Source of the DNA: Fibrisoma montanum
GTDB lineage: Bacteria > Bacteroidota > Bacteroidia > Cytophagales > Spirosomataceae
DNA: 64,000 nt
Direction of reading: 5' to 3'
Assembly (NCBI RefSeq): GCF_003583365.1
Contig: NZ_QXED01000002.1
Coordinates: 186,001-250,000, forward strand
Position numbers and translations under genes: made by a program. The notes beneath the pieces are model-generated. The model had not been told where the DNA came from. It saw nothing but the letters and a program-made list of their open reading frames with translations, and did no database searches. Positions 19,265 to 26,825 of this stretch are shown piece after piece (position 1 is the stretch's first letter; each line of letters starts with the position of its first letter).

Positions 19265-19350
19265 TAGCCTGTAATGGATAAAGATAGCGCCCCCGGTTGG
19301 ATGTTTTGTCGATTAATTGATAAAATTTTAATGCCAGTGAGTAAGGCCGT

Positions 19351-19749
19351 CTAGCCAAGACGCAGCGAATGAAGGATACTCACAACGTAGCCCGACTCAA
19401 CCATCTGCTCCGACGGGGCCGACCGGTCGATCAGCATGCCGGCCACGGCTACGGCGACGGCAATCACCAGCGCGGGCCAGAAGCCATGAATGGTAAAGCT
19501 GTCGAGAATGCGGTCAATGAGCTTCAGCAGAAGGGCCGTAACCAGGATGCGGACGATGCCCGTCAGCAGGAAAAACGTAACGAGGTTCAGCGGAAAGCGA
19601 ATAAGCCAGCCTACAAAAAAATTGAGCAACCCCAGGAGTACGGCAATCAGCAGAGCCGTGCCGAAATTCTTAACGTCAATCTGGGGCATGATGTAGGCCA
19701 GTCCAAAAATTACGGCAGCGTCCAGCAACAAATGTAAAATCAAGTTCAT
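19351..19749 (-). CDS. Small membrane protein of the holin-4-like (PF04020) family, copy 1
   Basis: 132 residues from the ATG at 19749, chosen because it opens directly into the first membrane helix (MNLILHLLLDAAVIFGLAYI). Four hydrophobic segments are seen. The pattern LLIAVLLGLLNFFVGWLIRFPLNLVTFFLL is typical of the family annotated as phage holin superfamily IV, most of whose members are chromosomal and not phage genes. The function is not established. A second member lies 83 bases upstream on the same strand, a tandem paralogue pair. Confidence 0.75.
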   Translation of the reverse strand: MNLILHLLLDAAVIFGLAYIMPQIDVKNFGTALLIAVLLGLLNFFVGWLIRFPLNLVTFFLLTGIVRILVTALLLKLIDRILDSFTIHGFWPALVIAVAVAVAGMLIDRSAPSEQMVESGYVVSILHSLRLG

Positions 19750-19832
19750 AGACTCTTGGGTGTTTGATGGTTCGACGTTCGAAGTTAGCCGTTTAACCCG
19801 TACCAGCTTCAAACGCCGACCATCTTATTTGG

Positions 19833-20249
19833 CTACTGACTCGAATTACTACGCCCGTCGCCTTCCTGGAAATACGGCCGGTTTTCGTCGGCGGTCGGGT
19901 AATCGTGCTGCCGCAGGCTGTCGTAGATCGTTCCCGTAACGGTTACGGCAAAGCCGATCAGTACCGCCGACCAGAACCCACGCAGCGAAAAGCCTTTAAA
20001 CAGACGGGCCAGCAGAATCAGCGAGACAACGGTCAGGATCATACGCACGAAAAACGTGAGGGTAAAAAACGTAAGCAGGTTTTCAATGCTGTACCGCATG
20101 CCAAAACTGATACCTACGTTCAGCAGCGCAATCAACACCGCAATGACAAAGGCAATGCCTGCGTCTTTCACCTGGGTTTGCGGCAGATACCGGGCCATAA
20201 AGTAGATGACGGCAGTATACAGCAGTACGGGGCCAATTAAACTTACCAT
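19833..20249 (-). CDS. Small membrane protein of the holin-4-like (PF04020) family, copy 2
   Basis: 138 residues with four hydrophobic segments in the same order as its downstream neighbour. Alignable strings in the two proteins include FVIAVLIALLN versus LLIAVLLGLLN, and RLFKGFSLRGFW versus RILDSFTIHGFW. It differs by a charged C-terminal tail of about 25 residues (YDSLRQHDYPTADENRPYFQ). The two probably form one transcription unit and may work together. There is no phage context, so lysis is unlikely. Confidence 0.72.
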   Translation of the reverse strand: MVSLIGPVLLYTAVIYFMARYLPQTQVKDAGIAFVIAVLIALLNVGISFGMRYSIENLLTFFTLTFFVRMILTVVSLILLARLFKGFSLRGFWSAVLIGFAVTVTGTIYDSLRQHDYPTADENRPYFQEGDGRSNSSQ

Positions 20250-20376
20250 AATCGTTGAGTTTGGTTGATGTTAATGTATTAACTGTAAAGGCATTTTGTT
20301 TGATTTCTAAAGCCACCGGTATTTTAAATCAATACGTTGACATTTTGGGTTATGCATCTGAGCAACTCAAACAAGC

Positions 20377-21105
20377 ATGTACCGCCTTTTGATTTTTTTG
20401 CTGGCTGCGTTCTTTTCCTGCGGGCCAGGTTCGTCGCAGCAAACCGCTGGTAAGGCCAAAACCGACTCGTCGGGCTACTACCAGTACCGAAACGCAACCC
20501 GCGACGGCATCGGCAAGGTTTACCAGGGTCGGGAAATCGCGCAGGTGATGGGCCACCTTGGAGCGGCCTGGCTCGAACGGCCCGAACGCGAACAGGAAGA
20601 ACGTACCGACCTGCTGCTGGATGCGTTGGATCTAAAACCCACCGACGTAGTGGCCGATATTGGTGCCGGAACGGGGTATTTCACCTTCCTGATGGCACCC
20701 GAAGTGCCCCAGGGTAAGGTGCTGGCCGTGGATATTCAGCCGGAAATGATTGACTACCTGAATGCGGGCAAGCGTAAACGGAATATGTCGAATGTGGAGG
20801 CCGTGCTGGGAACGGAGTCAAATCCAAAGCTGCCGGCCAACAGCGTTGATTTGGTTATTATGATTGATGCGTACCACGAGTTTTCGTATCCACGCGAAAT
20901 GATGAATACCATCGTGAAGGCACTAAAGCCGGGTGGCCGGGTAGTGCTGGTCGAGTACCGCGCCGAAGATCCCAGCGTGCCGATCAAGGAACTGCATAAG
21001 CTGAGCGTCGCCCAGGCAACCAAAGAGATGAAAGCAGCCGGGTTGAAACTGATCAAAAACGACAGCCGTCTCCCGCAGCAGCACGTCATGTTTTTCGGCC
21101 GGTAA
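20377..21105 (+). CDS. Class I SAM-dependent methyltransferase with lipoprotein-like signal
   Basis: 242 residues. Residues 1-15 (MYRLLIFLLAAFFSC) look like a lipoprotein signal peptide with lipobox FFSC. The remainder is a Rossmann methyltransferase: motif I VVADIGAGTGYFTF near residue 92, an acidic residue after strand 2 in VLAVDIQPEMIDYL, motif IV DLVIMIDAYHEF, and ALKPGGRVVLVEYR after it. The SAM-binding motifs are intact. An exported methyltransferase is odd because SAM is cytoplasmic. The substrate is unknown. It stands alone, divergent from the holin-like pair. Confidence 0.85.
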   Translation: MYRLLIFLLAAFFSCGPGSSQQTAGKAKTDSSGYYQYRNATRDGIGKVYQGREIAQVMGHLGAAWLERPEREQEERTDLLLDALDLKPTDVVADIGAGTGYFTFLMAPEVPQGKVLAVDIQPEMIDYLNAGKRKRNMSNVEAVLGTESNPKLPANSVDLVIMIDAYHEFSYPREMMNTIVKALKPGGRVVLVEYRAEDPSVPIKELHKLSVAQATKEMKAAGLKLIKNDSRLPQQHVMFFGR

Positions 21106-21126
21106 TCTGATTTACCGCAAGTGGCA

Positions 21127-22797
21127 CTACGTCGAAATTAGCCCTTTTTTGGCCAGTTTGCTCTTGCGGAAGCCGTACGAGAAGTAGATAACAAGGCCGA
21201 TGACGAGCCAGACGACAAAAATGGCCCAGTTCGTGACCCCCAGTTCGGTCATCAGGTACAGGTTCGTCAGAATACCCAGCACCGGCAGCAGCGAGAAGTT
21301 GCGCTGAAACGCAAGCACCGAGAGGGTGGCCCAGGTTAGCCAGAAAACGACCAGCAGCGGTTTTTCAGCCAGGTGCGCCGTAAAGTCGCCGACGTACAGG
21401 GCAAAGCCCAGCGTGGCAATAAAGCCAGCCCCGATGATGTACTTCCCGTTGACGTATGGCACCCGGAACTTCGACTCTTTAGAAATGCCTTTTGCATCAA
21501 GGTACAGAATACCCCCGCAGACCAGAATAAAGGCGAAGAACGTACCGACGCTGGTCAGGTCGATAAAGAACTGCATGTCCAGAAACAGCGACGGAATGGC
21601 CACCAGCGCACCCGTTACGATGGTTGCAAACGAGGGCGTCCGGTAGCGGGGGTGGATTTGCGCAAACTTCGGCCACAGCAGCCCGTCGCGGCTCATGGTC
21701 ATCCAGATGCGTGGCTGGCCGAGCTGATACACCAGCAGGGCACTTGTAATCGCCACCACGGCGCTGACCGAGATCACCCCGGCTACAAAATCCAGATTTA
21801 CTTTCTGAAACACGTACGCCAGCGGATCGTCAACCCCCAACTCCTTGTAGTTGACCATACCGGTCAGCACCAGCGTAATCAGGACGTAGAGAACGGTGCA
21901 GATGATCAGGCAATACATCATGGCTTTGGGTAGGTCGCGCTGCGGATTGCGGCATTCCTCGGCCGTGGTGGAAATTGAGTCGAAGCCAATAAAGGCGAAA
22001 AAGACCGACGCTACGCCACTGAGTACACCACCCACGCCATTCGGGGCGAAGGGCGACCAGTTGGTAGGTTTTACATAGAACGCGCCGACCAGAATGACCA
22101 GCCCGATAACGGCCAGTTTCAGAATAACCAGCAGGTTGCTGGCATTGCGCGATTCTTTGATGCCGATGTAAACCAGGTACGTAATCAGAATCGTGATGAT
22201 GCCCGCGGGCAGGTCCAGAATCAATCGCAGACCGCCGAGCACCGGCGCGGCCTCATACGCCCGGGCCAGGGCCTGTACGTTGGCCGGCATGGCTTCGCCC
22301 GTGCGCAGGGCGGCCTGCACCTGTTCGTAAGCGCGGTGGGCCGATCCGTAGTCGCTGGAGAGGTAGCCCGGAAACTGGATGCCGAATCCGCTGAGCATGG
22401 ACGTGAAATATTCTGACCACGAGATAGCGACCACCATATTGGAAACGGCGTATTCCAGAATGAGCGCCCAGCCGATAATCCAGGCAAAAATTTCGCCGAA
22501 CGAAACGTAGGCGTAGGTATACGCGCTGCCGCTGACGGGTACTGTGGAGGCAAACTGAGCGTAGCTGAGGGCCGTAAACACGCAGGCAATGGCCGTAAAC
22601 ACAAACAGCAGCGACACCGCCGGCCCGCCGTTGAAGCTCGCCCGACCGATGGTGCTGAAGATACCGGCTCCGATAATGGCTGCAATTCCCAGCGATGTCA
22701 GGTCGCGTACGCCCAGCACCTTCACCAGATTAGAAGCCTCTCCTTCCGCCGAATCACCGACGGCCTGCGTTACCGACTTTTTTCGAAAAATGGACAT
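21127..22797 (-). CDS. APC-family amino acid permease (cationic amino acid transporter type)
   Basis: 556 residues with about twelve to fourteen membrane helices. The first helix holds the substrate-binding glycine motif IAAIIGAGIFSTIG, followed by the GPAVSLLFVFTAIACVFTAL helix. FIGFDSISTTAEECRNPQRD near residue 270 is the consensus of the sixth helix region in the amino acid-polyamine-organocation family. The extended C-terminal helices resemble the CAT/YhdG group of amino acid/proton symporters. It stands alone, converging on the methyltransferase gene 21 bases away. Its actual amino acid is not deducible. Confidence 0.9.
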   Translation of the reverse strand: MSIFRKKSVTQAVGDSAEGEASNLVKVLGVRDLTSLGIAAIIGAGIFSTIGRASFNGGPAVSLLFVFTAIACVFTALSYAQFASTVPVSGSAYTYAYVSFGEIFAWIIGWALILEYAVSNMVVAISWSEYFTSMLSGFGIQFPGYLSSDYGSAHRAYEQVQAALRTGEAMPANVQALARAYEAAPVLGGLRLILDLPAGIITILITYLVYIGIKESRNASNLLVILKLAVIGLVILVGAFYVKPTNWSPFAPNGVGGVLSGVASVFFAFIGFDSISTTAEECRNPQRDLPKAMMYCLIICTVLYVLITLVLTGMVNYKELGVDDPLAYVFQKVNLDFVAGVISVSAVVAITSALLVYQLGQPRIWMTMSRDGLLWPKFAQIHPRYRTPSFATIVTGALVAIPSLFLDMQFFIDLTSVGTFFAFILVCGGILYLDAKGISKESKFRVPYVNGKYIIGAGFIATLGFALYVGDFTAHLAEKPLLVVFWLTWATLSVLAFQRNFSLLPVLGILTNLYLMTELGVTNWAIFVVWLVIGLVIYFSYGFRKSKLAKKGLIST

Positions 22798-22970
22798 GTA
22801 TGAGTATTCAATAGAGATAGAAGATACTGGATAGTGAGTCCCGGATCATTTCCGGCAGAAAGTCTATGATTCAAGATCCAGCATCCCAGCGTTCAAATTT
22901 CAGCGTACAAAGGCTAAAAATAGAAATACTTTCCGGTTTTTTGCGCGTTAATAAGGCAAAACACCTACTC

Positions 22971-23885
22971 ATGTCGATCCGGGTTCAAAACCTGACTAAG
23001 GAATACGGCCGACAAAAAGCCGTTAACAATATCTCACTGACCGTGCAGCCCGGGGAGATCGTCGGATTTCTCGGGCCTAACGGGGCGGGTAAGTCCACGA
23101 CCATGAAGATTGCTACGGGCTACCTCCCGCCAACCGACGGTACCGTTGAGGTGAATGGCTTCGACGTTCGGACCCAGCCGATGGACGTTCGTCGGAGTGT
23201 AGGCTACCTGCCCGAGCATAATCCGTTGTACCTGGACCTGTACGTCAAAGAATACCTCCGGTTTGCGGGGTCGCTGCATGGACTGAGCGGTACGGAGCTA
23301 ACTAACCGCATTACGCAGATGATTGAGCTGGTTGGGCTGGGTCGTGAGCAACATAAACGAATCGTTCAATTGTCGAAAGGCTACCGTCAGCGCGTTGGGC
23401 TGGCGCAGGCGCTTCTGCACAATCCGCCGGTGCTGATTCTGGATGAGCCCACCACCGGTCTGGACCCAAATCAACTGGCCGAAATCCGACAGGTAATCCG
23501 CGAAGCGGGCCGCGACAAAACGGTGCTGTTCTCAACGCACATCATGCAGGAAGTCGAAGCTGTCTGCGATCGGGTAGTGATCATCAACCGGGGCGAAATC
23601 GTGGTGGATGAGTCGCTGAGCCAACTACGCGGGCAGACCGGCGAAGGCGTTACGGTCGTGGCGGAATTTGAAAATGATCTGGCCGACGCGGCTCTGTTGG
23701 GGTCGGTGGCCGGGGTGCAGCGCGTGGAGTCGATAGGAGAGGGTCAGTACCGGATTACGGCGCAGGCCGGAACCGATCTGCGGGCGGCTGTTTTCCGGCT
23801 GGCTGCGGATCAGGGATTGACGCTGGTGGGATTACGCCAGCAGGAAAATTCGCTGGAGACTATTTTCAAAGAATTAACCCGGTAA
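22971..23885 (+). CDS. gldA: ABC transporter ATP-binding protein, probable gliding-motility GldA
   Basis: 304 residues from the ATG at 22971 (MSIRVQNLTKEYG). Walker A is GPNGAGKST at 35-43, the Q-loop follows near YLPEHNPLY, the signature is LSKGYRQRVGLAQAL, and Walker B with D-loop is LILDEPTTGLDP. The H-loop is FSTHIMQEVEAVCDRV. Length, the opening residues, the C-terminal extension of about 80 residues and the LPEHNPLYLDLYVKEYL string fit GldA, the ATPase that works with GldF/GldG in Bacteroidota gliding and is found across Cytophagales. GldF and GldG are not adjacent, so a related ABC-2 exporter ATPase is possible. Confidence 0.8.
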   Translation: MSIRVQNLTKEYGRQKAVNNISLTVQPGEIVGFLGPNGAGKSTTMKIATGYLPPTDGTVEVNGFDVRTQPMDVRRSVGYLPEHNPLYLDLYVKEYLRFAGSLHGLSGTELTNRITQMIELVGLGREQHKRIVQLSKGYRQRVGLAQALLHNPPVLILDEPTTGLDPNQLAEIRQVIREAGRDKTVLFSTHIMQEVEAVCDRVVIINRGEIVVDESLSQLRGQTGEGVTVVAEFENDLADAALLGSVAGVQRVESIGEGQYRITAQAGTDLRAAVFRLAADQGLTLVGLRQQENSLETIFKELTR

Positions 23886-23937
23886 CGTAACAGGGGTTAA
23901 TGGCATTTCGCAAAACGCCATTAACCCCTGTTACGTT
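23884..23937. repeat. Long perfect stem-loop between convergent genes
   Basis: A 21-base perfect inverted repeat (23884-23904 with 23917-23937) with a 12-base loop that pairs further inside (TTT with AAA). The left arm begins within the gldA stop codon and the right arm ends 18 bases before the stop of the converging DUF4136 gene. There is no T-run on either side, so a simple intrinsic terminator is doubtful. It could block read-through in both directions by structure alone. Confidence 0.7.
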
Positions 23938-23955
23938 GGTTCATTACAAGCCGGG

Positions 23956-24489
23956 CTAGCGGCTGGTCGCCATCAGCGGATACTGGTCGAAAATCGACCG
24001 GACAATGCCTTTGAAATAGTTATTCTTGAAATTAGGGTTACGCATCATCTTGGAAGCGTATCCTTTCCAGATGACTTGATACGTTTCGGCGTCGATGAGG
24101 GAGATCATCAGGGTGCCTTCGTCCAGGTTGTAGTCAATACGTTTGTAGGTGGCATCATCATCTTCGCGCACGACCCAGTCCTTAATCACCGGCTGCTGGT
24201 AGCCCCGGAAACGCAGGTCACTGCGGAAGATATTGTACGAAATCAGCAGATTTGGATTGCGGTTGGCAACGCGATAGCCGCGGGCTTCCATCTGGTGCCG
24301 GATGGCATCCTGAATGTCTGAGCAAAGCAGGGTGGAGTCAACAAACTCACACTCCAGAAAATTGAAAGATTCGTAGTTCTTGAAGTGGCCCTCGTAGCTG
24401 TAATCATGCTCCACAAACAACTTCCCGGGCATACAGCCCGCCAGACTGACAACGGCCAGTGTAAACAGGATACCGATGCATTTTTTCAT
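23956..24489 (-). CDS. DUF4136 lipoprotein
   Basis: 177 residues. The signal peptide ends in the lipobox LAGC (Cys19). The body matches DUF4136: a VEHDYSYEGHFKNYESFNF strand near the start, IQDAIRHQMEARGYRVANRNPNLLISYNI in the middle, and GTLMISLIDAETYQVIWKGYASK near the end. Proteins of this family are envelope lipoproteins without a known job. It is a single gene with its own promoter at 24575-24605. Confidence 0.85.
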   Translation of the reverse strand: MKKCIGILFTLAVVSLAGCMPGKLFVEHDYSYEGHFKNYESFNFLECEFVDSTLLCSDIQDAIRHQMEARGYRVANRNPNLLISYNIFRSDLRFRGYQQPVIKDWVVREDDDATYKRIDYNLDEGTLMISLIDAETYQVIWKGYASKMMRNPNFKNNYFKGIVRSIFDQYPLMATSR

Positions 24490-24574
24490 ACTCGATTACG
24501 TAAACGTTTTTTATATGAGTTTAACTGAGTTAAGATGGGAATGGGGTTATGACTTAGATGCTTTGGGTCGAACT

Positions 24575-24605
24575 CAAAGATAAACGTAAATGTTTGGCAA
24601 ACAAT
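24575..24605 (-). promoter_or_regulatory. Bacteroidota-type promoter of the DUF4136 gene
   Basis: On the minus strand ATTG (24602-24605) and TATCTTTG (24575-24582) are separated by exactly 19 bases, fitting the consensus TTG-N19-TAnnTTTG for the primary sigma factor of this phylum. The start of transcription would be near 24568, giving a leader of about 80 bases. Confidence 0.7.
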
Positions 24606-24621
24606 AAACTATTAGAAAATT

Positions 24622-25665
24622 TTAATTTTCCGTTACCCCCCGGTAAAAGGCAATGGCCCGACGCATTTCTGCCGGTGTAACGGCTATGTCGAAGGCGCAT
24701 TTTCCCGGTCCATCCAGCAGTGCCATCCGCACCTGACGCCCCCGATTTTTCTTGTCCTGAGCCGTCAGCGCTACAATAGGTTCTATGTCTGCTTCCGACA
24801 GGCGTACCTTGCCATATACGGCGAATACGTACTCTTCGATTTGAGCGAGTAGCGCTTCATCAATCATTTTTTTCTGCGTGGCAATGTAGGCTTCGGCGGC
24901 CATACCCACGGCGATGGCTTCTCCGTGCAGGAGCCGTGCCCGGCCGGGCTTGGTCAGGAAGTACGTTTCAACGGCATGACCGATCGTATGCCCGAAGTTG
25001 AGAACTTTGCGCAGCCCTTTTTCGGTCGGGTCCTGTTCCACAATCCGCTGCTTGACGGCTACCGAATGGGCCACCAGGGCGGGCCAGTCCTGCTCGTCCA
25101 GGTCGCGCCGACGGACCTGTTCCCACATGGCCGCGTCGGCAATAAGGCAGTGTTTGATCACTTCCGCAAAGCCCGACCGAAGTTCACGCTCGGGGAGCGT
25201 TTGCAAAAAAGCCGGATCGATCAGCACAGCCGCCGGCTGCTGAAAAACGCCGATGTGGTTCTTGTAGCCTTTGAAGTCAATTCCTAGCTTCCCGCCGACA
25301 CTCGCGTCGACCTGCGCGAGCAGCGTGGTCGGGATCTGCACGAACGAAATGCCGCGTTTGTAGGTAGCGGCACAAAAGCCGCCCATGTCGCCGATAACCC
25401 CACCGCCAAGATTCAGAACCAGTCCGTGCCGGTCGAAATTGGCGCGGGTCAGCGCATCCCAGATGGTTTCGCAGGTGCCGAGGTGTTTCTGCTCTTCGCC
25501 GGCCTTAATCCGGATCAGGGTGTGTTTGGGCAGCAGCGGCTCCAGTGTTGGGTAACAGTGGCGCAGCGTGTGATTGTCGGCAAGAACAGCAAGGGCCGAA
25601 TGATCCAGTGTTTGCAGAAACGACGACAGGCTCTCAGCGAGCGGGGCGATGGTGACGGTTGACAT
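24622..25665 (-). CDS. aroB: 3-dehydroquinate synthase
   Basis: 347 residues from the ATG at 25665 (MSTVTIAPLAES); an in-frame ATG six codons earlier is possible. The enzyme turns DAHP into 3-dehydroquinate in the shikimate pathway. Family motifs: the NAD loop GGGVIGDMGGFCAATYKRG, the phosphate and metal region QIPTTLLAQVDASVGGKLGI, a KHCLIAD segment, and the zinc histidines in LNFGHTIGHAVE and LLHGEAIAVGM. On the minus strand a TACCTTTG box lies 6-13 bases before the ATG, so the transcript may be nearly leaderless. No other shikimate gene is near. Confidence 0.95.
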   Translation of the reverse strand: MSTVTIAPLAESLSSFLQTLDHSALAVLADNHTLRHCYPTLEPLLPKHTLIRIKAGEEQKHLGTCETIWDALTRANFDRHGLVLNLGGGVIGDMGGFCAATYKRGISFVQIPTTLLAQVDASVGGKLGIDFKGYKNHIGVFQQPAAVLIDPAFLQTLPERELRSGFAEVIKHCLIADAAMWEQVRRRDLDEQDWPALVAHSVAVKQRIVEQDPTEKGLRKVLNFGHTIGHAVETYFLTKPGRARLLHGEAIAVGMAAEAYIATQKKMIDEALLAQIEEYVFAVYGKVRLSEADIEPIVALTAQDKKNRGRQVRMALLDGPGKCAFDIAVTPAEMRRAIAFYRGVTEN

Positions 25666-25688
25666 AGCGGCAAAGGTAAGCAATCACT

Positions 25689-25752
25689 GAGAAGGGAGGA
25701 AGGGGAGGAAAGGAGGAGGGAGGGGAGGAGAGGAGGAAGGAAGGGGAGGAAG
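25689..25752. repeat. 64-base uninterrupted polypurine tract
   Basis: Every base from 25689 to 25752 on the plus strand is A or G, made of irregular GGGAGGA/GGAGGAA units. It lies between the divergent aroB and Mn-catalase genes, immediately upstream of the aroB start. Its composition matches the arms of the hairpin at 49829-49894, but the complementary pyrimidine arm is missing here. Confidence 0.7.
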
Positions 25753-25864
25753 CCCGCTTACTCTGTTTTGGTAGATTGTATAAGTATTTAATAACTAAAG
25801 TCGATTGGGTTAGTTGGTTTTTAGGGCTCGCACGATTACTCAAGCCAACCAAAGCCCAGCGACT

Positions 25865-26773
25865 ATGATCTTAAAAATAGATCAGCTCCCGATCGAGCTG
25901 CCTACTCCCAAAAACCCCTCGCCCAATAACGCGGCTGCCGTTCAGGAACTTCTCGGCGGTAAGTTCGGTGAGATGTCAACCCTGATGAACTACACGTATC
26001 AGTCGTTTAACTTCCGGGGCCGTAAAAAGCTGCGGCCGTTTTATGACCTGATCTGTTCGATTGCGGGTGAAGAGTACGGTCACATTGAAGTAGTCGCCTA
26101 CACGACTAATCTGCTGCTGACGGGCGTGAGCAAGCGGGGCATGGACCCTACGACAACGCCACTGGCCAATGGGGTCGATGCCCGTAACACGCACCACTTC
26201 ATTGCCAGCGGGCAGTCGGCGCTGCCGATGGATTCGATGGGGCATTTCTGGTCGGGCGAGAACGTATTTAACAGCGGGAACCTCAAACTTGATTTACTAC
26301 ATAATTTCTTTCTCGAGTGCGGAGCCCGGGCCAACAAAATGAGAGTGTATGAGATGGTTGATGATCCGACCGCCCGTACCATGGTGGGGTATCTGCTGGT
26401 ACGCGGTGGGCTGCACGTAGTGGCTTACGCCAAAGCGCTCGAAAAACTGACGGGGGTGGAAGTCACGAAACTGCTGCCCATTCCCAACCTGAGCAACGAC
26501 GCCTTCCCGGAAGCCAAAAAGTTTATGGAGCAGAAACTGCACCTGCAATTGTACACCTTTAGTCAGGAGGATTACAGGCAGGCCGGTCTGATCTGGAACG
26601 GGCCGCACCCCGAGGATGGTCAGGAGTGCGTAGTGATTGAAGGCGCAATTCCGGGCCATACGCCACCGGACCTTGAGGAGGAGCCTCAACTGAACGCGCC
26701 GGGTGGCGACGATTTTGATCCGCAGATGTTTGCCGATATGGCCAAAAAGATGGGGATCAAATACGAGTATTGA
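25865..26773 (+). CDS. Manganese (non-haem) catalase
   Basis: 302 residues from the ATG at 25865; a longer frame upstream is spacer. The four-helix-bundle ligands of the dimanganese site are seen in order: Glu36 (GGKFGEMSTL), Glu70 and His73 (GEEYGH), Glu151 (LECGARANKMR) and His184 (GGLHVVAYAK). Their spacing agrees with the characterised Thermus and Lactobacillus enzymes to within about four residues. It dismutates hydrogen peroxide in the cytoplasm. The acidic C-terminal tail is common in this family. It is a single gene, divergent from aroB. Confidence 0.95.
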   Translation: MILKIDQLPIELPTPKNPSPNNAAAVQELLGGKFGEMSTLMNYTYQSFNFRGRKKLRPFYDLICSIAGEEYGHIEVVAYTTNLLLTGVSKRGMDPTTTPLANGVDARNTHHFIASGQSALPMDSMGHFWSGENVFNSGNLKLDLLHNFFLECGARANKMRVYEMVDDPTARTMVGYLLVRGGLHVVAYAKALEKLTGVEVTKLLPIPNLSNDAFPEAKKFMEQKLHLQLYTFSQEDYRQAGLIWNGPHPEDGQECVVIEGAIPGHTPPDLEEEPQLNAPGGDDFDPQMFADMAKKMGIKYEY

Positions 26774-26786
26774 CTTTTATGATTTA

Positions 26787-26817
26787 CGGAGCGGGACCGC
26801 TGAGCGGTCCCGCTCCG
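26787..26817. terminator. Bidirectional terminator-like palindrome
   Basis: CGGAGCGGGACCGCT and its exact complement are separated by one base, between the converging Mn-catalase and aminotransferase genes (13 and 8 bases from their stops). The stem is strong but the T-run is poor on both sides. Confidence 0.7.
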
Positions 26818-26825
26818 TTCCGTAA

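Noticed and set aside
19351-20249. Holin-like genes considered as prophage remains
   Set aside because: No endolysin, integrase, structural or att-like sequences nearby; this family is widespread on chromosomes.
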